The translations under genes and the position numbers were made by a program. Below are positions 26,930-35,287 of a DNA stretch of 64,000 bases, piece after piece. The stretch is from Mycobacterium sp. Aquia_216 (GTDB lineage Bacteria; Actinomycetota; Actinomycetes; Mycobacteriales; Mycobacteriaceae). Under the pieces are notes generated by a model. That model ran no database searches and had not been told where the DNA came from. It saw nothing but the letters and a program-made list of their open reading frames with translations. Location of the stretch: assembly GCF_026723865.1 (NCBI RefSeq), contig NZ_CP113529.1, forward strand, positions 3,906,001-3,970,000, read 5' to 3'. The stretch's first letter is position 1. Each line of letters starts with the position of its first letter.

Positions 26930-27799
26930 TCACTCGGCGGCGAGCGTGAATGTCCAGTCCAGCGTGACGAAGGGTTCGTCGACGGTCGTGCCGTCCGGCG
27001 CGACGCCCGGCTCGTGGCGCACGAAGTCGGCCTTCAAAGAGTCCTGCGCCGAGAACACGGCGTCGCAATCGATGTAGGGATCGTCTTTCAGGAACAGCTG
27101 GGTGATCAGTGAGTGGTAGCCGTCGGCATGGAACCAGAAGTGCACGTGTTGCGGCCGCATGATGGATCGATTCGCGGCGCGCATGATCTCCCCGCAGGGG
27201 CCGTCGGTGGGCACCGGGTAATAGCGAGGTGTGATGGAGCGGTACCAGAACCGCCCGTCCTCGTCGGTGGTCAGGAGCGCGCGCATGGCGAACTCGTCGT
27301 GCAGCTGCCCGGTCTGCTGAACGTCGTAGAATCCTTCGCCGTCGCTGTGCCAGGTGTCGACGTGGGCGCCGGCGATCGGTTCGCCGTGTTCGTCGAGGAC
27401 GCGGCCGGTGACGAACATCGGTGTGCCCGCAACGCCATTGGAGATGTCGTCCCCGTTGTTCGCCGTCGGAGGGCCTTCGACATAGAACGGGCCGAGCAGG
27501 GCGGAGTCGGTGGCCGAGCCCCCGGGGTTCTCGTTCATCGTGTCGAGCAGCATGGACAAGCCGAGGAGGTCGGAGGCCAGCACCACTTCCTGACGCGTCG
27601 GGCTCGAGATCTTGCCGAGCCGTTCGATGAAGTCCATCGCGGTGAACCATTCGTCGCCGGTCAGCCGCACCTCGCGGGCGAAGTCGTGCATGTGCTGCAC
27701 CAAGCTCACCATCAATTGCTTGAAGCGCTCATCGGTGGACGTGTCGAAGGTCTTTTGGACGGCCTCGGTGATCGTTGCTTCGGTCAGATCGGTTGACAT
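26930..27799 (-). CDS. Intradiol ring-cleavage dioxygenase, hydroxyquinol 1,2-dioxygenase-like
   Basis: This 289-residue non-heme Fe(III) dioxygenase cuts catechol or hydroxyquinol between the hydroxyls. It has the N-terminal helical dimerisation domain (about 1-100) and a beta-sandwich core. Iron ligands are Tyr in DGEGFYDVQ, Tyr in SITPRYYPVP, and two His in RPQHVHFWF. Length and the DSALLGPFYVEGPP segment fit hydroxyquinol 1,2-dioxygenases better than catechol ones, but this is a judgement. The product would be maleylacetate, for which a reductase might be expected. Confidence 0.85.
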   Translation of the reverse strand: MSTDLTEATITEAVQKTFDTSTDERFKQLMVSLVQHMHDFAREVRLTGDEWFTAMDFIERLGKISSPTRQEVVLASDLLGLSMLLDTMNENPGGSATDSALLGPFYVEGPPTANNGDDISNGVAGTPMFVTGRVLDEHGEPIAGAHVDTWHSDGEGFYDVQQTGQLHDEFAMRALLTTDEDGRFWYRSITPRYYPVPTDGPCGEIMRAANRSIMRPQHVHFWFHADGYHSLITQLFLKDDPYIDCDAVFSAQDSLKADFVRHEPGVAPDGTTVDEPFVTLDWTFTLAAE

Positions 27800-27812
27800 G
27801 TCGTTGCCTTTC

Positions 27813-28784
27813 TTAGGGATTGATCACCACGCGGCCGGCGATGTGGCCGGCGACCGCGCGATATGCGGCGGGGCTGTCGTCGAGGGAATAGCGGGCGGCG
27901 ATGGGAAGTGGCCGAAACTCTCCGGATTCGAAGTAGGGCAACATCTTCTGCAATAGTCGCGCGGAGTCGACGACGTTGAGGGTGCCGCTGTCGGCTCCCA
28001 AGATCCGGGTTTCATTGTGGTACAGGTCTTTTAGATTGATATCGACTGTGTCGGTACCGACGGCACTGATGACCACCAGTCGGCCCCGGTGGGCGAGGGA
28101 GGCGAGCGCGGCCGCGGTGGTCACGCCGCCGACCGCGTCGTAGACGACCTCGACGCCCTTGCCTCTGCTGAGTCGTTTGACCTCGGCGGCGACGTCGGCG
28201 TCGGGATCGAAGGCGACGAATTCGTCGAGGACACGCGCGGTGGGCGTTTCCGGGTCGGGTTTGCGACGGTCGACGCCGATCACCGTGGCGCCGAGCGCAT
28301 GCGCGATCTGTGCGACGGCACCGCCCACTCCCCCGGAGACACCGAAGATCGCGATCGTTTCTCCGGCTTTTAGTTGTGCCGTCTCGACCGCGCCGTGCCA
28401 ACCGATGACGAAATTCACGCCGACGGTGGAGCCCTCGTCGAAGGTGAGTTGTTCCGGCTTACGCGCCAGCGCTTCAACGGGCACCGATATCAGCTCCGCG
28501 TGCGAGCCGTCGCGGGTGAAGCCGACGTCGCCGCCGGTGCCCCATACCGCGGCACCTTCCCATCCGGCCGGCCCGTCGACGACCACGCCGGCGAAGTCAC
28601 GTCCGGGGGTTCGTGGCAGCACGGTCCAGTCCATTTGGCCAGCAACGTTTTTCACGTCGGAGGGGTTGATCGATGCGGCTTCGATGCGGATCACCGCTTC
28701 CTGGGCTGTGGCGTGCGGGTCGGGCAGATCCGCGATATGCAGGACATCGGGGTCGCCAAATTCGTTAAAGCGTAAAGCCCTCAT
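27813..28784 (-). CDS. Zinc-independent MDR oxidoreductase, quinone reductase-like
   Basis: This 323-residue medium-chain dehydrogenase/reductase has a GroES-like N-terminal half and a Rossmann half with FGVSGGVGGAVAQIAHA (about 148-164). The alcohol-dehydrogenase zinc ligands are missing, as in NADPH:quinone oxidoreductases. AGGAGG stands 6 nt before the ATG at 28784. It is the first gene of the ring-cleavage operon, 13 nt from the dioxygenase, and may reduce a quinone or enone intermediate. Substrate assignment is inference. Confidence 0.83.
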   Translation of the reverse strand: MRALRFNEFGDPDVLHIADLPDPHATAQEAVIRIEAASINPSDVKNVAGQMDWTVLPRTPGRDFAGVVVDGPAGWEGAAVWGTGGDVGFTRDGSHAELISVPVEALARKPEQLTFDEGSTVGVNFVIGWHGAVETAQLKAGETIAIFGVSGGVGGAVAQIAHALGATVIGVDRRKPDPETPTARVLDEFVAFDPDADVAAEVKRLSRGKGVEVVYDAVGGVTTAAALASLAHRGRLVVISAVGTDTVDINLKDLYHNETRILGADSGTLNVVDSARLLQKMLPYFESGEFRPLPIAARYSLDDSPAAYRAVAGHIAGRVVINP

Positions 28785-28872
28785 CTTGGGTCCTCCTGTG
28801 AAACATCGGCGGCTGCCCTCAACACAACACCCAAAGACTGATCTCGTCCAACGGCAGAAATCGATCAAAACA

Positions 28873-28892
28873 ATCGCCATTCGCGATAGATT
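28873..28892. promoter_or_regulatory. LysR box overlapping a leaderless -10 element
   Basis: ATCGC-N5-GCGAT (28873-28887) is a perfect dyad that fits the T-N11-A rule of LysR boxes. TAGATT (28887-28892), a TAnnnT -10 box, starts within it and ends 6 nt before the lysR ATG. Binding would block lysR transcription and could activate the divergent ring-cleavage operon whose start is 89 bp away. Confidence 0.7.
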
Positions 28893-28898
28893 GCTCGG

Positions 28899-29777
28899 AT
28901 GGAGTTACGGCAGCTGGAGTACTTCGTGGCGGTGGCCGGTGAGTTGAACTTCTCCCGGGCGTCCCTGCGCATCCACGTCGTGCAGTCGGCGCTGTCGGCG
29001 TCGGTGGCCAGGCTGGAAAAGGAGCTGGGTGTCGAGCTGTTCGACCGGTCGAAGCGGCAGATCGTGCTCACCCCGGCGGGCGAGGTCTTTCTGCAGCATG
29101 CCCGGGAAGTCATCCACACAGCCCAGCGGGCGCAGTCGTCGGTTGCGGACTACCGGGATCAGCTGACCGGTACCGTCACGCTGGGCACCCTGATGTCGTG
29201 GGGCGGGTTGAATCTGGCGGCAGTGCTGGAAGAGTTCCGTCGCCTGCATCCGCTGGTCACCGTGCAGCTGCGGCAGAGCCTCACCGGGTCGTCCGGCCAT
29301 CTGGACGCGATCGCCGACGGCAAGATGGATCTGGCTCTGGTCTCACTCGCCTCGTCTTCGTCTCGGCTGGTCGCGGTCCGGGAGCTGGTGCATGAGCCCA
29401 TGGTCTTCGTCTGCGAATCCAGCCATGTCCTGGCGGGGCGCCGACACGTGCAACTCGCCGAGCTCGCCGGGCAGGACTTCATTCAGTTCCCGCGAGGGTG
29501 GGGAATCCGCCAGCGCCTCGATGCGGGTTTCGCCGCTGCCGGGGTGCGGCCGACGAGCGCCTACGAAGTCGCCGACTACGCGATCGCCGCCGAGCTCGTG
29601 CGGCACCGGCTGGCGGCGACGGTGCTGCCCATCAACGCGGCCGACCGATTCCCCGATCTACGCGTCATTCCGTTAAGCCCGCCGCTGACGTGGACGCTGT
29701 ATCTGGCGTCAGCCGAGTCGCAGACCGGGGCCGTCAAGGCGCTCGTCGACACGATCGCGCGGTACGTCGATAGCTAA
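28899..29777 (+). CDS. LysR-family transcriptional regulator
   Basis: This 292-residue LysR protein has an N-terminal winged HTH (LNFSRASLRIHVVQSALSAS at about 16-35) and a C-terminal periplasmic-binding-fold inducer domain. It diverges from the intradiol dioxygenase operon across 114 bp, so it is the likely pathway activator, sensing an aromatic intermediate. Fragments nearly identical to two parts of this gene recur downstream (31208-31258 and 32883-32967), showing that the locus was duplicated and broken up. Its stop is 2 nt from a leftover piece of an HD-domain gene. Confidence 0.88.
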   Translation: MELRQLEYFVAVAGELNFSRASLRIHVVQSALSASVARLEKELGVELFDRSKRQIVLTPAGEVFLQHAREVIHTAQRAQSSVADYRDQLTGTVTLGTLMSWGGLNLAAVLEEFRRLHPLVTVQLRQSLTGSSGHLDAIADGKMDLALVSLASSSSRLVAVRELVHEPMVFVCESSHVLAGRRHVQLAELAGQDFIQFPRGWGIRQRLDAGFAAAGVRPTSAYEVADYAIAAELVRHRLAATVLPINAADRFPDLRVIPLSPPLTWTLYLASAESQTGAVKALVDTIARYVDS

Positions 29778-29826
29778 ACTCATTGTGCCGCACGGGATCT
29801 GCGTCGGGAACCGTCGTCGAAGTCGG
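29676..29826. repeat. Left copy of duplicated lysR/HD gene-end sequence
   Basis: The last about 34 codons of lysR and the following stretch (29781-29826) recur in shortened form at 31208-31310. On the minus strand the second part encodes DFDDGSRRRSRAAQ-stop, a diverged copy of the end of the HD-domain protein. The ancestral order was thus lysR convergent with the HD gene. The DUF222/HNH gene now stands between the two copies. Confidence 0.7.
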
Positions 29827-29924
29827 CCCGAGTTAGCTCATGCTGCGCGTATCGCGAACGAATTCTTGATTTCCCAACCCGTTTGAGCTTTGATCTGGTG
29901 CTGGTCATGACCGGCGGCATTGAG

Positions 29925-31163
29925 CTACCTAGTTGGTGGTTGGGGTTGGAAGGGTTGGTACCACCACCAGTGGGCGCGTTCGCCGGTGGGCCCGGGGCAC
30001 GGGGGGACATCGGGCGGGGGACGGTTGGGTGGGCGCGCGAGCGATCCTGCTTCAAGGGGTCGCCCGGAGCTGTCGGTGACCATGAGATGGTCTGCGGGGC
30101 CGGTGATGGTGATGATGCCGCGGTGGTGCAGCCGGTGGTGATAGGGGCAGACCAGCACCAGGTTGGCCAACTCGGTGGGGCCGCCGTCCTCCCAGTGGCG
30201 GACGTGGTGTGCATGCAGGCCGCGGGTGGCCCCACAGCCGGGGACCGCGCAGGTCGGGTGGCGGTGCTCGAGCGCGCGGCGAAGCCGCCGGTTGACGGTG
30301 CGGGTCACCCGCCCGGCACCAACGGGCTCGCCGTCACGTTCGAACCAGACTTCACAGGTGGCATCACAGGTCAGGTATCGGCGTTCGGCGTCGGTGAGCA
30401 GCGGACCCAGATGCAACGCCGCAACGTGCTGGGCCACATCGACGTGCACCACCACAGTGGTGTGCTGCCCGTGCGGGCGGCGGGCCGCCTCGACATCCCA
30501 CCCCGCCTCCACCAGACGCATAAACGCGTCGGTGGCGTTCGGGAACGGGGGCCGCTGATCTGATTGGCGGTCGCCGTGGTCGTGTTTCCACTGGGCGATC
30601 AGCGCATCCCGATGCGACGCCAACGCGGCGTCGAACTTCGCCGCATCCAGGTGCCCCAGTGTGATCCGCCAACAGCTGAACTCCTCGTCGGAGGTCTGGG
30701 TGATCGAGGGCTGCGGTTCGGGCCGAGGACCGGGTTGGGGTCGCGGTTCCAGCTTGACCGCGGTGCGCAGTTGGCTGACCGTCGCGACCTCGGCCAGCTG
30801 CGCATAGTGCGCATCGGATCCCTCGCCGGCCCGCGCCGCGATCACCCCGACCTGATCCAGCGACAGCCGACCCTGGGCCATCGCCTGCACACAGCGCGGA
30901 AACTCCGCCATCCGGCGCGCCACCGTGGCGATCGTGTGCGCATTTGCCGACGACGAGCCAAGCTTCCACGCCATCAACGCCGCCACCGACCGCGCGCCCG
31001 TCGCCCCACACAGCTCATCGCGATCGATCTCAGCGGCAATCTCCACGATGCGCCCATCAATCGCGTTGCGCTGACCCGCCAACTCCGCTAACTCCTCGAA
31101 CAACACCTCAAGCCGCTCAGCAGGACTCACCACCACGGCGCCAGCGGATGCGATCGAAGACAT
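29925..31163 (-). CDS. DUF222/HNH endonuclease-domain protein (13E12 repeat family)
   Basis: This 412-residue protein has an N-terminal DUF222 helical region and a C-terminal HNH nuclease module with zinc-knuckle-like CAVPGCGATRGLHAHHVRHW (about 325-344) and CPYHHRLHH. These are multi-copy genes in mycobacteria (REP13E12 family) and are thought to belong to mobile or repetitive units. Their substrate is not established. The ATG at 31163 has GAGG 4 nt upstream. It is flanked on both sides by copies of the lysR 3' end, consistent with insertion by a duplication-generating event. Confidence 0.87.
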   Translation of the reverse strand: MSSIASAGAVVVSPAERLEVLFEELAELAGQRNAIDGRIVEIAAEIDRDELCGATGARSVAALMAWKLGSSSANAHTIATVARRMAEFPRCVQAMAQGRLSLDQVGVIAARAGEGSDAHYAQLAEVATVSQLRTAVKLEPRPQPGPRPEPQPSITQTSDEEFSCWRITLGHLDAAKFDAALASHRDALIAQWKHDHGDRQSDQRPPFPNATDAFMRLVEAGWDVEAARRPHGQHTTVVVHVDVAQHVAALHLGPLLTDAERRYLTCDATCEVWFERDGEPVGAGRVTRTVNRRLRRALEHRHPTCAVPGCGATRGLHAHHVRHWEDGGPTELANLVLVCPYHHRLHHRGIITITGPADHLMVTDSSGRPLEAGSLARPPNRPPPDVPPCPGPTGERAHWWWYQPFQPQPPTR

Positions 31164-31207
31164 AACCTCATCATCGCAGCCGGGTACGACAAGTTTCGGC
31201 CGCCGTG

Positions 31208-31310
31208 AGCCCGCCGCTGACGTGGACGCTGTATCAGGCGCCCGCGGAATCGCAGACCTAAATTTCATTGCGCCGCACGGGATCTGCGCCGGGCCCCATC
31301 ATCGAAGTCG
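31208..31310. repeat. Right copy of duplicated lysR/HD gene-end sequence
   Basis: 31208-31258 matches 29676-29725 of lysR with few changes (encoding SPPLTWTLY... then a premature stop). 31266-31310 matches 29781-29825. About 50 bases that are present in the left copy, including the true lysR stop, are missing. The second half is the intact 3' end of the HD gene. Confidence 0.7.
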
Positions 31311-31735
31311 GCGCCGAGCGCCGCGTAGGCGCCCGCGTACTTCTGCGTCAGTCGCTGACGGTCTGACTCACTCAGCGATGCCAGGCGATCGGGATCGGTG
31401 TTGTCGGCCAGATCCGCGAGCTTCACTTCCCGGGCGGTCGGGTGCTCGTTGATGCGCTGGTAGTAACTGGCGGTCGGCTGGTCACTGCGGCGGGTGAGCA
31501 GCTCTATCGCGTCGATCGCTCTCGGCGCGATGCCCCGATCGCGCAGTTCTGCCGCGTCGATGCCGGTGTCCTCGATGACGTCGTGCAGCAGTGCGGCCAC
31601 CACGGCATCGGTGTTCGCGGGATCCACGTAGGACGCCACCCGGCGGACGTGTCCCACGTAGGGCATGCCGGCCTTATCGACCTGGCCCGCATGCGCTTCG
31701 GCCGCAATGGCGTCCGCCGTTGCAATGGGGTCCAC
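31265..31735 (-). CDS. HD-domain phosphohydrolase (RelA/SpoT hydrolase-like, small)
   Basis: This 156-residue single-domain HD protein has EAHAGQVDKAGMPYVGHVRRV (about 13-33), then LLHDVIEDTGI with the HD pair (about 49-59) and KLADLADNTDP (about 104-114). These are the motifs of the (p)ppGpp-hydrolase type (MESH1-like) HD fold; synthetase and regulatory domains are absent. A role in hydrolysing (p)ppGpp or a related nucleotide is inferred. It lies 16 nt downstream of the EcsC-family gene, in one operon. Confidence 0.8.
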   Translation of the reverse strand: MDPIATADAIAAEAHAGQVDKAGMPYVGHVRRVASYVDPANTDAVVAALLHDVIEDTGIDAAELRDRGIAPRAIDAIELLTRRSDQPTASYYQRINEHPTAREVKLADLADNTDPDRLASLSESDRQRLTQKYAGAYAALGADFDDGARRRSRAAQ

Positions 31736-31751
31736 GGCGACCGTCCCTTCG

Positions 31752-32792
31752 TCACTCGGACTCGGGATGAGGGCCTTCGATGTCGACGCCTTCCGACTGC
31801 AGGATGTCGATCACATCAATCGCACCGTCGTCGGCGTCTTCGACATCGATAGCGATGGGCTCGACACTGCCGCCCTTGTCGTACAAGAAGCGCTCGCGGT
31901 ATACCCAGTACGCGGCATCGGCGATCTGGGCAACCGTCTTCCAGTTCAGGGCGGCGCCAATCCCCACTCCGACGACGGGGACAAGCTGAAAAAGCCGTTT
32001 CTCCATCAGCTTGTGGCTGAACTCAACGGCGAATCGCTGAGCCACTTTGTCGAACGTCTGCTGATCGAGCTGATGCCAAGCGGCGTCGCGGGTAAGGCCT
32101 TCTGTCAATGTCGCAAGCTGTTGGTAGACAGCGGCTTTCGCCGATGTTGTGGTCGCCAACGCCAACCCGATGACTTGCATCATGAAGATCTCTTCGGCGG
32201 GATCGCGCGGGTCGTAGCCGTAGTAGAGGGCATCGCGCGCCACCACCCCGGTGCAAGCGGTCAAGAGCGCTGCGGCATCGACACCCATCGCCGCGACGAC
32301 GGTACTGAGTCCCGGCGCAGCCGCAACTCCGCCAGTTGCGACCGAACCCGCAGTGGCCACGACCTCACCGCTATTGATGGCGAGACCGGCTGCGGCACCT
32401 TCTACTGCTGCGGAGATCGAGTAGGCGTGATGCAGGAGAGCGAATGAAGCCACCTCGTCGATCGTCTTCAGGTCGAGCGTCCTGATGTCTTCGAGATGAG
32501 TTACTGAATGACCTTTCCTCGCATAGACATCGATGACGTGCGTGTCAGAAGTCGTCAGCTGAGCCGTTCTGCTCATGAACTTGCCCGCACCCGCCGCCGT
32601 TGCGTCTAGCAGTGCCGCGCCCTGGTCTTTCGCCTCGCGAAGGCCCGGCAGCTTCGCTAGCTTGCCGAACAGCCCTGAACCCACCCCGCCTAATGCGACG
32701 GGAACTAGGCGACGTGACTTACGGCTGAGGATGCGCTCCTTGTGCGCGGCGACCTTCTTGAGCTGTTCTCGCTCGTAGTCAGATAGCGCCAC
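31752..32792 (-). CDS. EcsC-family protein
   Basis: This 346-residue protein carries the EcsC domain (about 170-330), with YYGYDPRDPAEEIFMMQVIGLAL and a final LVPVVGVGIGAALNWKTV segment. Small hydrophobic patches suggest loose membrane association. The GTG start at 32792 is well supported by GGGGAG 6 nt upstream. The longer frame to 33014 runs into lysR remnant sequence. EcsC proteins have no firm biochemical role. Pairing with a small HD phosphohydrolase and flanking lysR debris make this a mobile-looking two-gene unit. Confidence 0.78.
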   Translation of the reverse strand: MALSDYEREQLKKVAAHKERILSRKSRRLVPVALGGVGSGLFGKLAKLPGLREAKDQGAALLDATAAGAGKFMSRTAQLTTSDTHVIDVYARKGHSVTHLEDIRTLDLKTIDEVASFALLHHAYSISAAVEGAAAGLAINSGEVVATAGSVATGGVAAAPGLSTVVAAMGVDAAALLTACTGVVARDALYYGYDPRDPAEEIFMMQVIGLALATTTSAKAAVYQQLATLTEGLTRDAAWHQLDQQTFDKVAQRFAVEFSHKLMEKRLFQLVPVVGVGIGAALNWKTVAQIADAAYWVYRERFLYDKGGSVEPIAIDVEDADDGAIDVIDILQSEGVDIEGPHPESE

Positions 32793-32882
32793 CGGATACT
32801 CCCCACGTGGTTGTCCCAGCAACATCAGAGCACACAACGCGGGATGGAGCGGATCACCCGGCATTCCGACCTCGACGGGCAC

Positions 32883-32967
32883 GATTTCATTCAGTTCCCG
32901 CGGGTGAGAATCCGCCAGCGCCTCGATGCGGGTTTCACCGCGGCCGGGGTGCAGCCGACGAGTGCCT
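32883..32967 (+). pseudogene. Fragment of a lysR gene (central part)
   Basis: About 85 bases match lysR 29479-29564 closely (encoding the FIQFPRG...IRQRLDAGF region), with small deletions and an early stop. No start or end of the gene remains. The fragment is on the same strand as the intact lysR but lies downstream of a C-terminal fragment (31208), so it must come from another copy. Confidence 0.75.
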
Positions 32968-32983
32968 AAAAATCGTCGACGGA

Positions 32984-33208
32984 CTAGCGATGCCGCCCCG
33001 TCCCGCCGTGCCACGAGCCCGAGCCCTGGCTGTGTTCCGAGTGGCTGTACGTGCCGTCTCGATCAGGGAGACTGCTCCGATTTTGATCTGGCGATGGGAT
33101 GCAGTGGCCGTCGACGTTGGTATAGCCACAGGCCGCCGCAAGGGGCGATGGCACGCACATCAGCAGTGTTGTCACCAGCATCGCTGCGCTTACGGCGATT
33201 TTCTTCAA
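32984..33208 (-). CDS. Small secreted DUF3761-like protein, possibly decayed
   Basis: This is a 74-residue protein with a signal peptide (MKKIAVSAAMLVTTLLMC, cut near AAA) and a short mature part, CGYTNVDGHCIPSP...RDGTYSHSEH. This resembles DUF3761 secreted proteins of mycobacteria, but the usual later cysteines (CRDGTYS and CSHHGG in the family) are replaced by Asp and Trp. The start is TTG at 33208 with AGGAG 5 nt upstream. Loss of half the cysteines suggests drift or decay. Confidence 0.6.
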   Translation of the reverse strand: MKKIAVSAAMLVTTLLMCVPSPLAAACGYTNVDGHCIPSPDQNRSSLPDRDGTYSHSEHSQGSGSWHGGTGRHR

Positions 33209-33424
33209 CTTTTCTCCTGTCAGTTGCCCTTGACCGTTTTACGCCAGTCCGGGTCAGCCCGCTGGCGTTTCGGTAGACACTTCCAAGATCTCGCAGGCTC
33301 GGGCGATATACCGGATTCTCACTGTCTGACGGGAGTCACAGCTCTCCGAGATCGCGTCCCTAAAATGTTCTTTCGCCAGCCGACGAAACTGCGCAGGACA
33401 TCTGGCCAACGGCCGACGCCGCAC

Positions 33425-33877
33425 CTACGGTCGCTGCGGCAATGCCGCCAGCCATCCATCCGTGACCAGCTCGATGAGTTGCCCGTCCGGGTCGCGGATC
33501 ATCGCCATGGCTTCCGACACCGCCGCGTCGATCACCGTTCCCCCGAACTCCACAACCTTCGCCAGCACAGCAGCGATGTCGGACACCGACAACGAGATGT
33601 GCGTCAGCCCCACCTCATCCATGACGCGCTCCGCCCCAACGTGCACGTGGCGCTTCGAATAGTCGATGAGCTCCAGCACAAAGCCGTCCCGCACCAGGTA
33701 CGTCGCGTGCACCCCAAGCGGCTCGGGGAGCTGGACCACTTGCGCGGTGAGATTGTCCGGCGGTTCGAGTTCCCACCAGAACTGGAAGCCGAGCACGTCT
33801 TCGTAAAACCTGCGCGACCGCTCGCGATCCGCCACACACAGACCGACGTGGTTGAAAACCGTTCGGTAGACAGTCAT
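33425..33877 (-). CDS. VOC-superfamily (glyoxalase/bleomycin resistance-type) protein
   Basis: This 150-residue vicinal-oxygen-chelate protein has two beta-alpha-beta modules, FNHVGLCVADRERSRRFYED (about 8-27) and LTHISLSVSDIAAVL (about 91-105). Metal-ligand positions are met by His of NHVG, the Glu of VLELIDY, His of LTHISL and Glu of LIELVTD. Enzymes of this fold include lyases, dioxygenases and epimerases; no substrate can be read. It diverges from the P450 operon across 103 bp and may act on its products. Confidence 0.8.
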   Translation of the reverse strand: MTVYRTVFNHVGLCVADRERSRRFYEDVLGFQFWWELEPPDNLTAQVVQLPEPLGVHATYLVRDGFVLELIDYSKRHVHVGAERVMDEVGLTHISLSVSDIAAVLAKVVEFGGTVIDAAVSEAMAMIRDPDGQLIELVTDGWLAALPQRP

Positions 33878-33980
33878 TACAACCTCTGTAGCCTCGGCGG
33901 AGTCAAAAGCGTAATAATGCAAAGATAGCGCAATAGTCAGCCGCCATGTCCAGACGCAGACCCGCCACCAAAGGCTTTCG

Positions 33981-35255
33981 ATGACGACACGCCCCGGCAT
34001 CGCGCACGACGCGATCGTCGACTTCGACCACCATTCCGACGCCTTCAATCTCAACCAGCAGACCGTCAACGCCGAGGTAAGACAACGCTGCCCCGTCGCC
34101 TGGAACACGAACTACGACGGATTCTGGTACCTCAGCAGCTACGATGCCGTGAGCAAAACGGCCCGCGATGACGCCACTTTTTCCCACAAATACGAACCCG
34201 ACGCCGAAGACGGCGTGGACTACCAGGGTGAAATGGGCATTCCGCGCCCGGACGGCCAACCGGCCCTGGGCATCGGTGAGATCGATGGCGAGTATCACCT
34301 GGCCTTAAGGCACGCGCTGGCCCCGTTCTTCTCCCCCGGCGCCGTCGACAGACTGAAGCCGTTTATGGAGGCAACGGCCCACGAGTTCCTCGACGCAAAA
34401 ATCGCCACCGGCGCGATGGATCTCGTCCTCGATTACGCCAGCCCGGTCCCGGCCATCCTCACCATGAAGATGATGGGTTTGCCCCACGACAATTGGCGGC
34501 TCTACGCCAACCTCTTCCACTCGGTCATGGCCGCCCCGCCAGACAGCGCCGAATACGCCGACGCCATCGCCGAAGTCCCGACCATGATGGAGGAAGTTCT
34601 CCAATACACAGCCGCCCGACGAGCCGACAAACAAGAAGACCTGACCAGCTTCCTGATCCAATTCGAATTCGAAGGCAAGCGCCTCGACGACGACCAGCTA
34701 CTCAACATTCTCTGGAACCTGATCGCCGGCGGCGTCGACACCACCACTTCCCAAACCGCCCTCACGCTAAGGCATCTCGGCACCCACCCGGACCTAAGAC
34801 AACAACTCATTGATAACCCGGAGCTCCACCGCACCGCCACCGACGAATTCCTGCGCTACTTCACGGTCAACCGCTCACTGAGCCGGACCGTGACCAAAGA
34901 CGTGGACCTCAACGGCCAACAACTAAGAAAGAACGACAAACTCATCATCAGCTGGCTCTCCGCCAACCACGACGAGCGCGAATTCGAGCGACCCGACGAG
35001 GTCATTTTGGATCGAAAACCCAACCGCCACCTAGCATTCGGACTCGGCCCACATCGCTGCATCGGCTCGCATCTGGCGCGCCTCATGTCCGAGGTGATGG
35101 TCAAGGCCGTCCTCGACCACATTCCCGACTACGAAGTCGACGTCCAAAACGTGCACCAATACCTGGGCAACCCGAGCATGACCGGGCTGGGCACCCTGCC
35201 GGTCACCTTCACCCCCGGAGCCAAGCGCGGCTGGACACGCGCTTCCCACGCTTGA
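33981..35255 (+). CDS. Cytochrome P450
   Basis: This is a 424-residue P450. The I-helix shows AGGVDTTTS, the K-helix ExxR is EFLR, and the heme loop is FGLGPHRCIGSHLAR; all catalytic elements are intact. It is not one of the CYP124/125/142 sterol group, whose heme loops start FGGGG; I cannot assign the CYP family. It heads a three-gene operon with a PhyH-type oxygenase (33 nt gap) and a GlcD-like flavoenzyme (overlap), suggesting sequential oxidation of one substrate. Confidence 0.9.
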   Translation: MTTRPGIAHDAIVDFDHHSDAFNLNQQTVNAEVRQRCPVAWNTNYDGFWYLSSYDAVSKTARDDATFSHKYEPDAEDGVDYQGEMGIPRPDGQPALGIGEIDGEYHLALRHALAPFFSPGAVDRLKPFMEATAHEFLDAKIATGAMDLVLDYASPVPAILTMKMMGLPHDNWRLYANLFHSVMAAPPDSAEYADAIAEVPTMMEEVLQYTAARRADKQEDLTSFLIQFEFEGKRLDDDQLLNILWNLIAGGVDTTTSQTALTLRHLGTHPDLRQQLIDNPELHRTATDEFLRYFTVNRSLSRTVTKDVDLNGQQLRKNDKLIISWLSANHDEREFERPDEVILDRKPNRHLAFGLGPHRCIGSHLARLMSEVMVKAVLDHIPDYEVDVQNVHQYLGNPSMTGLGTLPVTFTPGAKRGWTRASHA

Positions 35256-35287
35256 CCAACGGTCGAACCAGGTCCACTGTCGGATAC

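Noticed and set aside
33924..33938. Possible third copy of the GATAGCG palindrome before the P450 at 33981
   Set aside because: Only the left half-site is present; the right half is not complementary.
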